This document shows positions 27,522 to 36,121 of a DNA stretch of 64,000 nucleotides, in pieces. How positions within the stretch are numbered: the stretch's first letter is position 1; each line of letters starts with the position of its first letter. The stretch spans positions 617,501-681,500 of the forward strand of contig NZ_CP017259.1 in the NCBI RefSeq assembly GCF_001735715.1. Reading direction: 5' to 3'. This DNA is from Formosa sp. Hel3_A1_48 (GTDB lineage: Bacteria; Bacteroidota; Bacteroidia; Flavobacteriales; Flavobacteriaceae). Below the pieces are notes generated by a model. That model made no database searches and had not been told where the DNA came from. It saw only the letters and a list, made by a program, of their open reading frames with translations. Made by a program: the position numbers and the translations under genes.

Positions 27522-28368
27522 AAATTTCAAATTTTTTATTATTGATGGCATCATTTACAATTTCTTTTTTCAACTGATTAATTAGTATCAGCTTACGTTT
27601 ATTGATGATAATTTGACGTAATGTAGGTAATACATATTCCATTGGGGCTTGCATTCCTGGCGCAAGTACTTCATTTATTTTAATCAAATATAACTCTAAA
27701 GAGTCGTTGAGCTGAATAAAATTTGGTTTTTTTAGCAACAGCTTATTAAATCCTTTTTGTAGCGGTTTAATTTTCGAAATCACTTGATCAGCTTTAATCC
27801 AAATTGAGTCATTTAAAAAGAATGAATTAAATTGTATGGAAATAGTATCTAAAAGCGCTTTGTCTTCTGAACTGTAACGCTTGAAACGACGTTTAATTTC
27901 CTGACTATTGGACATATTTAATTCTATGTTGATGTAGCGAAGTTTAATTAAATCTTCCTTCAAAACAAACAGCTCTTTATTTTGATTATAAGTTGTCGTT
28001 AATTCTTCTTGGGTTAGGGTAGTATCTAAATTGCGTTTTACTAAGGCTTCTGTATACGCAGATGTATACAAATCAGTTTCGTACTGTTTTACAAGACTTC
28101 TGAAGTCTGTTTGCTGTTCTTCTCCAAGGTTTATTCTTGCTCCATCGATGAGCAATTGTTGTGTCGCCCAATTTCTAATGACCGTCTGAATATGGAGTAA
28201 GCTGTCTTCAGTTTTAATCCCTTGCATTTCAGAAAAATCAACATCGTCAAGCATCAAATACTCATCATTAACTCTTGCTAAAGGAAAGCCATTTTTAGAT
28301 GAAGTGGATAATTCACAGGACAAAAAAAGAAAAATTAAAGAAAAAAAAGGAAGTGCATTTCTAAACAT
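27514..28368 (-). CDS. SurA/PpiC-related lipoprotein without a recognisable isomerase domain
   Basis: A 284-residue lipoprotein: signal peptide ending at FLFLSC with Cys near 18. The N-terminal part (FPLARVNDEYLMLDDVDF...) has the look of a SurA N-domain. The region after 130 (LIKLRYINIELNMSN) matches only the first strand of a parvulin domain, and the rest is not recognisable. It is best seen as a degenerate relative that binds substrate without isomerase activity. It sits between two full PPIases, with TAATG overlap upstream and ATGACTAA overlap downstream, so all three are tightly coupled. Confidence 0.8.
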   Translation of the reverse strand: MFRNALPFFSLIFLFLSCELSTSSKNGFPLARVNDEYLMLDDVDFSEMQGIKTEDSLLHIQTVIRNWATQQLLIDGARINLGEEQQTDFRSLVKQYETDLYTSAYTEALVKRNLDTTLTQEELTTTYNQNKELFVLKEDLIKLRYINIELNMSNSQEIKRRFKRYSSEDKALLDTISIQFNSFFLNDSIWIKADQVISKIKPLQKGFNKLLLKKPNFIQLNDSLELYLIKINEVLAPGMQAPMEYVLPTLRQIIINKRKLILINQLKKEIVNDAINNKKFEIYD

Positions 28369-30296
28369 TATTGCGAAACTTTTGAAGATAATGCTTCTAG
28401 CATTTCATTGTTTACTGAAAAATTATATTTTTTTCTTAAGTTTTGAATCCATTGTTTTTCAAGCGTCTCTTGATAACTTGAGATAACAGCCCCCTTCGAG
28501 GCTTCAAAGGATAAGTTTTTTTCGGGAGCTAAAGCTGTAATATTTAAAAGGACATAACCGTCCTCAAGCGAATAAATAGAAGAAATACCAGTTGTAAATT
28601 GAGTTTGTTTTGGTAAAAGAGGATCGTCAATATTAAAAGATCCACTAGATAGAATAACTTTTTGCTCTTTAGCATTTAAAGCTGATGTGATGGCTTCGTT
28701 CGAACTACCATTTTCCCACAATTTTTTTGTTTTTTTCAGCGTGGCTTTTTTTGAGGATCGAGCAATACTAGCTGTCAATTGGGCTGGAGAACTAAACTTG
28801 TTTATATGCTCTTGGTAGTGGGCTAAAAGACCTGTAGAATCGTTTTTAGCACCATCCCATATTTTTTCTTGCATGATGTCAAAAAGAAGTAACCCCTCTT
28901 CATATTCTTTAAGAATTTGTGCATACTCTAAATTTTCAAAAGGAAGTTGTTCTTTTTTATATTCCAACAATTGATCTTCTAAGAAAATGCCATATTGTTC
29001 AGCTATAAAATTTGATTTCTGTATCCCGTTTAATTTTTTAGGAGATTTTTTATTTAAAAAAACTAAAAAATCGTCATAAGTAAAAATAAGATCTTCTATT
29101 TTAATAAACTGAGCTTGTTTCTTACTAGTATCTTTCAAAATCCATTCTTTCGATTCGTTGTCATAAACAAACAAATTAGAAATAGTGGGGAGATCTGCGG
29201 CATCAATTTGATATTGCTTTTTAAGAGATTCAATCATTTTTTTCTTAATAATTGAGGATCTACTGTCGCGTTTTACTTTTTGTTCCAAATCGTATTTTAT
29301 ATTTTCAAAATCTTCAACTGGGATTTGAGCATACAACTTTATGATGTGCCATCCAAACTGAGATTGGATCGGAGTTGAAATCTCACCCTCATTCAGATTG
29401 AATGCTGTATCGACAAAAATCTCAGAATTAATTTCACCAGAAGCAAAGGGTTTTAATTTTCCGCCATTTGCTGCTGAACTTTTATCATCTGAATACTGTT
29501 TAGCCAGGCTCTCAAAAGACTCTCCTTGCAACAATAAACGATGAAGTTCATTGATTCGTTGTTCAGGTGTTTGAGTAGTGTCTTTTGAATTGTTTGCAAT
29601 CATGATGTGTGCAACCTCAGCCTTTCCTCTCGAGCGCCTTTTGTCAAGGACTTTAACCACATGATAACCAAACTGTGTTTTAAAAGGTTGAGAAATTTCT
29701 CCAACAGCTGTATTGTATGCTGCATTTTCAAAATCGTAAACCATTTTGAAGGCCGAAAAATACCCTAAATCTTCAACAAAAATAGATTGGCCGTCGTGTA
29801 TCTCTTTTCGAAGTGTTTCAAAATCTTCATTTAAGAAACGGTTCCGTAAGGCTTGTATTTGGTTGAGCTTTGAGCGTGTGTCTTGTTGAGAATTAAAACG
29901 AACCAAAATATGCTGAGCCTTTACTTCTTCTAATTTTCGACTATACGCTTCTTGAAGTAATTCTTCTGTAATCTTTTTATCCGTAAGATAGTTTTTAATA
30001 AGTTGTTCTTTATAGCCTTTGTATTCACTCAAGTAGCTCTCTTTTTTATCGTAGCCCAGAGACCTTGCTTCAGCAAGCTTCAATTTATAGTTAATGTAAA
30101 GATCTAAATAATCTTTAATACTTTTTTGTTGTTTATCCTGAACTAGGTTGATGTTTTTCTCATAAACATTCATGAATTCATCAACTGTAATTTCCTCGCT
30201 GTCTATCGTCATTAAAACTTCTGAGTTAATTGGTAGATCTTGGCCAAAAATTGGGAATAATAACAGAAAATTTATGAGCAAAAAAAATGCACGCAT
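28368..30296 (-). CDS. periplasmic peptidyl-prolyl isomerase with two parvulin domains
   Basis: A 642-residue exported foldase. After a signal peptide (LLINFLLLFPIFGQ) comes a SurA_N-type region (VLMTIDSEEITVDEFMNVYEKN). Two parvulin domains follow, at about 130-230 (AQHILVRF...GYFSAFKMVYDFENAAY) and 235-340 (VAHIMIANN...FGWHIIKLY), then a long C-terminal part of unknown fold. It is the first gene of the PPIase operon, 55 nt downstream of guaB. Its likely job is folding outer-membrane and type IX cargo proteins. Confidence 0.92.
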   Translation of the reverse strand: MRAFFLLINFLLLFPIFGQDLPINSEVLMTIDSEEITVDEFMNVYEKNINLVQDKQQKSIKDYLDLYINYKLKLAEARSLGYDKKESYLSEYKGYKEQLIKNYLTDKKITEELLQEAYSRKLEEVKAQHILVRFNSQQDTRSKLNQIQALRNRFLNEDFETLRKEIHDGQSIFVEDLGYFSAFKMVYDFENAAYNTAVGEISQPFKTQFGYHVVKVLDKRRSRGKAEVAHIMIANNSKDTTQTPEQRINELHRLLLQGESFESLAKQYSDDKSSAANGGKLKPFASGEINSEIFVDTAFNLNEGEISTPIQSQFGWHIIKLYAQIPVEDFENIKYDLEQKVKRDSRSSIIKKKMIESLKKQYQIDAADLPTISNLFVYDNESKEWILKDTSKKQAQFIKIEDLIFTYDDFLVFLNKKSPKKLNGIQKSNFIAEQYGIFLEDQLLEYKKEQLPFENLEYAQILKEYEEGLLLFDIMQEKIWDGAKNDSTGLLAHYQEHINKFSSPAQLTASIARSSKKATLKKTKKLWENGSSNEAITSALNAKEQKVILSSGSFNIDDPLLPKQTQFTTGISSIYSLEDGYVLLNITALAPEKNLSFEASKGAVISSYQETLEKQWIQNLRKKYNFSVNNEMLEALSSKVSQ

Positions 30297-30351
30297 AGTG
30301 AAATATTTTAAAAGAATTTAAAAGTAAAAAAATTGATTAATGTACGCAAGC

Positions 30352-31824
30352 TTATCGCGAATAGTTGGGTGCTTCTTTGGTAATCATAACATTATGAGGG
30401 TGACTTTCACTAATTCCAGAAGATGTAATTTTTACAAACTTACCGTTTTCTTTTAGCGTTTCTATGTCTTTTGCGCCGCAATATCCCATACCCGCGCGAA
30501 TACCACCAACAAATTGATGAATACTTTCATAAAGGTCTCCTTTATAAGGGACGCGGCCTACAATACCTTCTGGAACTAACTTCTTAATATCATCTTCGAC
30601 GTCTTGGAAATAACGATCCTTACTTCCTTCTTTCATGGCTTCTACAGAACCCATCCCTCTGTATGATTTAAACTTACGCCCTTCGTAAATAATGGTTTCT
30701 CCTGGGGATTCTTTGGTACCCGCCAGTAGTGAACCTAACATCACACAATCGGCTCCTGCGGCTAAGGCTTTTGGAATATCTCCTGTATAACGAATTCCAC
30801 CATCGGCAATAACAGGAACGCCCGAGCCTTTTAGTGCAGCTGCAACTTCAAGCACAGCAGAGAATTGAGGAAAACCAACCCCTGCAACAACTCTTGTTGT
30901 ACATATAGAACCGGGACCAATTCCAACTTTAACAGCATCGGCACCAGCGTTAACCAAATACTTGGCTGCCTCAGCTGTAGCGATATTCCCAACAACTACA
31001 TCTAATTCCGGAAACTCCTTTTTAATGCTTTTAAGTACAGACACCACACCTTTGGTGTGTCCATGCGCAGTATCTATAACAATAGCATCCACACCAGATT
31101 GAACAAGTGCGGAAGTACGCTCTACTGCATCATGGGTAACGCCAATAGCCGCAGCTACGCGCAAACGACCATAATGATCTTTATTAGAAATAGGCTTCTG
31201 AGTAAGTTTGGTAATATCACGAAAAGTTATTAAGCCAATGAGCTTAAAATCTTTATCAACAACTGGAAGTTTTTCTATTTTGTTTTCCTGAAGAATAACT
31301 TCAGCTTGTTGAAGAGAAGTCCCTTCAGAAGTCGTAACTAAATCTTGAGCGGTCATCACCTCAGTGATGGGACGATTATTGTTTTTTTCAAATCTTAAAT
31401 CTCTGTTGGTTACAATTCCTTTCAATAATCCATTTGAATCGACAATTGGAATCCCGCCAATACTGTGTTCTTGCATACTTTTCTTAGCATCACTCACAAT
31501 AGCATCTAAATCTAGTGTAACTGGGTCAATGATCATTCCGCTTTCCGCACGTTTAACTTTTCGGACTTCAATAGCTTGTTGACTTATAGACATATTTTTA
31601 TGCAATACACCAATACCTCCTTCACGCGCTATGGCAATAGCCATTGCACTTTCAGTAACGGTATCCATAGCTGCAGAAACTATAGGAACGTTTAGGCTTA
31701 TGTTTCGTGTAAAGCTAGTCTTTATACTAACTTCTCGTGGTAATACCTCAGAATAAGCAGGAATTAGGAGTACGTCGTCGTAGGTAAGACCTTCGCCAAC
31801 AATTTTTGAAAGGTGTGCTTGCAT
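30352..31824 (-). CDS. guaB: inosine-5'-monophosphate dehydrogenase
   Basis: Oxidises IMP to XMP with NAD, the committed step to GMP. It is 490 residues. Two CBS domains lie at about 95-215, inside the TIM barrel. The catalytic Cys loop is [18 protein letters not shown], with DGGIRYTGD and [17 protein letters not shown] further on. The ATG at 31824 ([20 protein letters not shown]) fits the family. A start at 31845 would place the codon about at the predicted transcription start, because a TAAATTTG -7 element lies at 31854-31847 on the minus strand. Confidence 0.98.
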   Translation of the reverse strand: MQAHLSKIVGEGLTYDDVLLIPAYSEVLPREVSIKTSFTRNISLNVPIVSAAMDTVTESAMAIAIAREGGIGVLHKNMSISQQAIEVRKVKRAESGMIIDPVTLDLDAIVSDAKKSMQEHSIGGIPIVDSNGLLKGIVTNRDLRFEKNNNRPITEVMTAQDLVTTSEGTSLQQAEVILQENKIEKLPVVDKDFKLIGLITFRDITKLTQKPISNKDHYGRLRVAAAIGVTHDAVERTSALVQSGVDAIVIDTAHGHTKGVVSVLKSIKKEFPELDVVVGNIATAEAAKYLVNAGADAVKVGIGPGSICTTRVVAGVGFPQFSAVLEVAAALKGSGVPVIADGGIRYTGDIPKALAAGADCVMLGSLLAGTKESPGETIIYEGRKFKSYRGMGSVEAMKEGSKDRYFQDVEDDIKKLVPEGIVGRVPYKGDLYESIHQFVGGIRAGMGYCGAKDIETLKENGKFVKITSSGISESHPHNVMITKEAPNYSR

Positions 31825-31921
31825 TGCAATTAGGTTTAATTGCATGCAAATTTAGGGCTTTTTTTGGTATTTATAACTACAACAAGAGATAATATCGAAG
31901 CTACCAACAGAGATTATTTAT

Positions 31922-31946
31922 TTTATTTATAATTAATCTAAATAAA
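31922..31946. promoter_or_regulatory. 25-bp palindrome upstream of the TonB receptor promoter
   Basis: Arms TTTATTTA (31922-31929) and TAAATAAA (31939-31946) are perfect inverted copies, and two of the four paired positions further in also match. It ends 3 nt before the -33 element of the fecA-like gene. The look is that of an iron-regulator site (Fur- or DtxR-like), which suits the gene, but the regulator is not identified. Confidence 0.6.
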
Positions 31947-31948
31947 TT

Positions 31949-31978
31949 TTGTTTAACTAAAAATGGTTTGTATATTTG
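31949..31978 (+). promoter_or_regulatory. promoter of the FecA-like TonB receptor
   Basis: TTG (31949-31951, part of TTTTG), 19 nt, TATATTTG (31971-31978): a full Bacteroidota consensus. The start near 31985 gives a leader of about 40 nt, which contains the second palindrome. Confidence 0.85.
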
Positions 31979-31994
31979 TCGCAGAAAACTAATA

Positions 31995-32017
31995 TTATTT
32001 TTAATAAGTCTAAATAA
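31995..32017. promoter_or_regulatory. second palindrome, in the 5' leader of the TonB receptor gene
   Basis: A 23-bp imperfect inverted repeat with arms TTATTT (31995-32000) and AAATAA (32012-32017), plus matching inner A and T positions. It shares the outer TTATTT/AAATAA pattern with the palindrome at 31922-31946; centres are about 72 bp apart. Being just after the start site, binding here would block transcription. The overall AT-richness makes this copy less certain. Confidence 0.45.
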
Positions 32018-32024
32018 GAATTAA

Positions 32025-34247
32025 ATGAAATACCGCATATTACTACTAGCTATAATGAGTATAGGAATTATAAATGCTCAACAAACCAAAACAGAATCAA
32101 ATGATTCAATTCAGGAATTAGATCAAGTCTTTATTAGCACCAAAGTGATTTTTGGGAGTAAATATGAGGCTGAAAACAGATCCGGTTCTTCATACTACCT
32201 TTCTCCAAAAGAATTAGAAAAATTTGGATATACTGATATTAACCGTGTTTTGAGAACTGTTCCGGGTGTTTCAATTTACGAGGAAGATGGTTTTGGACTA
32301 CGTCCAAATATTAGTTTACGAGGAACTTCTCCAGAAAGAAGTGCAAAAATTTCGGTTATGGAAGACGGTGTTTTGATAGCTCCTGCTCCTTACAGTGCAC
32401 CTGCAGCATATTATTTTCCATCAATTGCGCGCATGCAAGCAGTAGAAATATTAAAAGGAAGTAGTCAAATTCAGTATGGTCCATTCACAACTGGAGGAGC
32501 TATTAATTTGGTGAGTAATCAAATTCCGAATGCATTTAAAGGAAGTCTTAAATCAAGTTACGGAAGTTTCAATACACACCAAACACATGTCAGGATTGGC
32601 GATTCCAAGTCACAATTTGGATATTCTTTAGAATACCTAAAAAACAACTCTAAAGGATTTAAAGACCTTTTAAATAATCGAAATACAGGATTTGACAAAA
32701 ATGATGTAGTTGCTAAATTTAAAATCAAAAGTAAAGAGACAGCTAAATACAATCAAGCACTGACCTTTAAGTTTCAATATTCAGATGAAGTTTCAAACGA
32801 AACTTACTTAGGCCTTACCGAGTCTGATTTTAATGAATCTCCTTTTGCCCGTTATGCAGCCTCTCAAAAGGATAAAATGACAAATAAACACCAGCAATTT
32901 TTATTAACGCACGAGATAAACGTTTCTAACTTTTTAAAAATTACAACCAGTGGATATTACAACGGTTTTTCAAGAAATTGGTATAAATTAAATGATGTGG
33001 TTGTTGATGGAGATAAAGTAAAAATTGCATCAATAGTGAACAACCCAACTGCATACACCCCTTATATGGATATCATTAGAGGCACATCAAATTCTGCAGC
33101 GGATGCTTTATTAGTAAAAGCTAACAATAGAGCGTATATATCCAAGGGAATTCAAACGAAATTAGATTTTCACTGGAATGGCGAACAAGTATTTCACGAT
33201 TTAGAGATTGGCCTCCGCTATCATTATGATGAAGAAGATCGTTTTCAATGGAAAGATGGATACAACATAATCAACCAACAGATGAATTTGACCACTGCCG
33301 CAGCACGTGGCTCGGATGCAAACCGAATTAGCAGCGCTAAAGCATTTGCAGCTTCGATTTTATATAAATTAAAATATAAAAATTTAACGGTCACTCCCGG
33401 TATCAGATACGAAGACATTAAGCTTCAAAGAGAAAACTTTGGTAGTGATGACCCAAATAGAAGCGGTAATGATCTTTCGACTAGAGATAATAATGTAGCG
33501 ATTTTCATTCCTGGTATTGGAATAAACTATAAGTTAAATAATTTAACCTCAATTTTTGCTGGCATCCACAAAGGATTTTCACCACCAGGAAATCAATCGG
33601 GACAAAAGGCAGAAGAAAGTATTAATTACGAATTAGGAACACGATTTAACTATAGAGGAATTAGAGGTGAAGCCGTTGCATTTTACAACGATTACAGCAA
33701 TCTTTTGGGCAGCGATTTAGCGGCTAGCGGCGGAACAGGCTCATTAGATCAATTTAATGCAGGTGAGGTAAGTGTCAAAGGACTTGAACTTCTATTGAAT
33801 TATGATTTGATGGAAAAAAACTCAAACTTTTCGATGCCGCTCACATTTGGCTATACACTAACTGATGCAACATTTCAAAATAATTTCGGAAGTGATGAAG
33901 ACTTGTGGGGGGAAGTGGAATCTGGGGATGAATTGCCTTACATTGCAAAACATCAATTCAACACTTCAATCTCGTTAGAGCACAACAAATTCGAACTCCA
34001 TCTCAATGGGCGACAAAACGGGGCTTTTAGAACATCTGCTGGAACAGAGTCAATTAACAGAAATAATGGTATCACTTCTAATTTTATAGTTGATTTCTCT
34101 GGTAAATACCACATTAAAAACAACTTGAGCATAACCGGAATGGTGATTAATGTTTTTGACAACACATATGCTGTTTCAAAAGTTCCTGCTGGATTTAGAC
34201 CCGGTCATCCTTTCGGAATTTATGCAGGCATTGAATTTCAATTTTAG
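32025..34247 (+). CDS. TonB-dependent outer-membrane receptor, FecA-like
   Basis: A 740-residue receptor that imports iron complexes through the outer membrane with energy from TonB. It has a signal peptide (LLLAIMSIGIINAQ), a plug domain at about 50-170 (YTDINRVLRTVPGVSIYEEDGFGLRPN... SLRGTSPERS) and a 22-strand barrel ending in a C-terminal Phe (GIEFQF). The plug text is close to the ferric dicitrate receptor FecA. There is no N-terminal signalling extension for an anti-sigma factor and no adjoining fecIR. Substrate is inferred as a ferric complex. Two palindromes around its promoter support iron control. Its stop overlaps the convergent mvaB stop by 4 nt. Confidence 0.92.
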   Translation: MKYRILLLAIMSIGIINAQQTKTESNDSIQELDQVFISTKVIFGSKYEAENRSGSSYYLSPKELEKFGYTDINRVLRTVPGVSIYEEDGFGLRPNISLRGTSPERSAKISVMEDGVLIAPAPYSAPAAYYFPSIARMQAVEILKGSSQIQYGPFTTGGAINLVSNQIPNAFKGSLKSSYGSFNTHQTHVRIGDSKSQFGYSLEYLKNNSKGFKDLLNNRNTGFDKNDVVAKFKIKSKETAKYNQALTFKFQYSDEVSNETYLGLTESDFNESPFARYAASQKDKMTNKHQQFLLTHEINVSNFLKITTSGYYNGFSRNWYKLNDVVVDGDKVKIASIVNNPTAYTPYMDIIRGTSNSAADALLVKANNRAYISKGIQTKLDFHWNGEQVFHDLEIGLRYHYDEEDRFQWKDGYNIINQQMNLTTAAARGSDANRISSAKAFAASILYKLKYKNLTVTPGIRYEDIKLQRENFGSDDPNRSGNDLSTRDNNVAIFIPGIGINYKLNNLTSIFAGIHKGFSPPGNQSGQKAEESINYELGTRFNYRGIRGEAVAFYNDYSNLLGSDLAASGGTGSLDQFNAGEVSVKGLELLLNYDLMEKNSNFSMPLTFGYTLTDATFQNNFGSDEDLWGEVESGDELPYIAKHQFNTSISLEHNKFELHLNGRQNGAFRTSAGTESINRNNGITSNFIVDFSGKYHIKNNLSITGMVINVFDNTYAVSKVPAGFRPGHPFGIYAGIEFQF

Positions 34248-35110
34248 GAGTATTTAGAAAACAATTTAGATGCCTCATTGTGCGCGCTTTCATAGGCGAG
34301 TACATCGAGGCTGTTTTCTGCTTTTTGAGCTGTGCAATACGAAATAAGTTTTTCTGTAGGCATATTTCCTGTCAATTCGTCCTTAGCCATAGGACAACCT
34401 CCAAAACCTTGAATTGCACCATCAAAACGCAAACAACCAGCTGTGTAAGCAGCATCTACCTTGTCATACCATGTTGATGTGTGGGTGTGTAAATGAGCTC
34501 CAAATTCCACCGATGGATAAGCAGGGATAAGTTGAGAAAATAAATATGATATTGTTGATCTAGAGGATGAGCCAATTGTGTCACTTAAAGACAATATTTT
34601 AACCCCCATTTTCTGTAATTTATAAGTCCACTCCCCTACTATATCAACATTCCATGGGTCACCATAAGGATTTCCAAAGGCCATTGACAAATAAACTACA
34701 AGTTCTTTATCATTTTGATGGGCGGTGTCTAAAATCTCTTTTAAGACTTCTACCGACTGAGCAATAGTTTTATGTGTATTCCGCATTTGAAAATTTTCAG
34801 AAATCGAAAATGGAAAGCCTAAATAGTCTATCTCTTTAAACGCTACTGCCGACTTAGCCCCACGAACATTTGCGACAATAGCAAGGAGTTTACTCGTTGT
34901 TAAACTTAAATCTAATTGAGCAAGAACAGCTGAGGTATCTTGCATCTGCGGTATTGCTTTAGGCGAAACAAAACTACCAAAATCAATAGTATCAAAGCCA
35001 ACACGTAAAAGGGATTGAATGTACTGAACTTTATGCGCAGTAGGAATAAAGGTTTTTATACCTTGCATGGCATCTCTAGGACATTCAATAATTTTTACAC
35101 GACTAGGCAT
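34244..35110 (-). CDS. mvaB: hydroxymethylglutaryl-CoA lyase
   Basis: Splits HMG-CoA into acetyl-CoA and acetoacetate in leucine and ketone breakdown. It is a 288-residue TIM-barrel enzyme of the HMGL-like family. Visible residues include the N-terminal ECPRDAMQG (catalytic Arg and Asp), HLHTHT metal-binding histidines, and the lyase Cys loop GFGGCPMAKDELTGNMPTE. It follows the PorP/SprF gene by 37 nt with no clear promoter between, so co-transcription is possible though functionally unexplained. Confidence 0.94.
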   Translation of the reverse strand: MPSRVKIIECPRDAMQGIKTFIPTAHKVQYIQSLLRVGFDTIDFGSFVSPKAIPQMQDTSAVLAQLDLSLTTSKLLAIVANVRGAKSAVAFKEIDYLGFPFSISENFQMRNTHKTIAQSVEVLKEILDTAHQNDKELVVYLSMAFGNPYGDPWNVDIVGEWTYKLQKMGVKILSLSDTIGSSSRSTISYLFSQLIPAYPSVEFGAHLHTHTSTWYDKVDAAYTAGCLRFDGAIQGFGGCPMAKDELTGNMPTEKLISYCTAQKAENSLDVLAYESAHNEASKLFSKYS

Positions 35111-35147
35111 GGGTAGGCTTTAGAGTATAAAAATAATATTTATTTAA

Positions 35148-36116
35148 TTAATAGTCAGGACAACCGAAACAATTGTCATTATTTAAGAAATCATAGCTTA
35201 CTGATAGCTCGTATACCCCACCTGTTCGTCCAATTTCTGTGACATTAAAATCATAGGAATACCCAAAACGGAACCCCTCCCAATCCATACCAACAAAGGC
35301 ATTGATGGAAGTCAGAAAATGACTGTTTGAATCTGTTTTTACTGGATTTGTAGCAGCTAAAAGTCCAAATGCAAAACGATCCATTTCATATTTTGCCCCC
35401 AAATCGAACCGGTTGTAAGCACCTTGCATCATACCATTGGCCAAAACAAATAATTTATTATCACTTCTGTAGTCTCCAAAAGGGATATAAAGAGAACCGT
35501 GTAAGGACATAAACATTTCTAAATTATCCTGACCTTCCATCTCCATTGAAATATTAGGCTGATTCAAATGCTTCAAAGTAAAGCCTACCCATGAGTTATC
35601 TGAATTAAATAAAACAGAAGCGCTAAAATCTAAAAATCTAATTGTTTCGTTAAGATTTATTGGATCGATACTATTGACATTTATTATACCACTAAAAATA
35701 TTGATTTGATCTTCCAAAACTAGATTTTGAAAACCGAAGTCTTTAGCTCCATATCCAACAGAAATACTTGGACGTACATTCCACTCTTCAGATATTGGGA
35801 ATTGATATGCATAATTTAAGTTTACTTGAGTAAAATTATAGCGAGTAGTTGTTTCTTTATGATTTAAAACACTAATCCCAACACCACTGTTTATTTCCTC
35901 GAACCAGTTATCTACAAAGGCAAATTGAGTATTTATGCTAAAGTTTAATCCTGGCCACTGAGTACGATGAATTATACCCGCTCGTGTAGATTGTTTAGCT
36001 CCAGTAAAACTCGAACTTAAGGTTTCAGGAACCATAAAAAATTGGGTGTGGATCGGGTCTTGAGAAAAGGCCTTAGAAAATGTTAGTATTAAAAATATAT
36101 AAAGTGCTTTTTTCAT
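35148..36116 (-). CDS. PorP/SprF family outer-membrane protein
   Basis: A 322-residue beta-barrel-type protein with signal peptide (FLILTFSKAFSQ) and the family start DPIHTQFFMVPETLSSSFTGA. Near the end NAFVGMDWEGFRFGYSYDFN is also family-typical. In Flavobacterium johnsoniae SprF sits next to SprB and is needed for its export or anchoring by the type IX system. Here the gene follows the giant adhesin by only 5 nt, so the two form a SprB/SprF-like pair. Confidence 0.93.
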   Translation of the reverse strand: MKKALYIFLILTFSKAFSQDPIHTQFFMVPETLSSSFTGAKQSTRAGIIHRTQWPGLNFSINTQFAFVDNWFEEINSGVGISVLNHKETTTRYNFTQVNLNYAYQFPISEEWNVRPSISVGYGAKDFGFQNLVLEDQINIFSGIINVNSIDPINLNETIRFLDFSASVLFNSDNSWVGFTLKHLNQPNISMEMEGQDNLEMFMSLHGSLYIPFGDYRSDNKLFVLANGMMQGAYNRFDLGAKYEMDRFAFGLLAATNPVKTDSNSHFLTSINAFVGMDWEGFRFGYSYDFNVTEIGRTGGVYELSVSYDFLNNDNCFGCPDY

Positions 36117-36121
36117 ACTGA

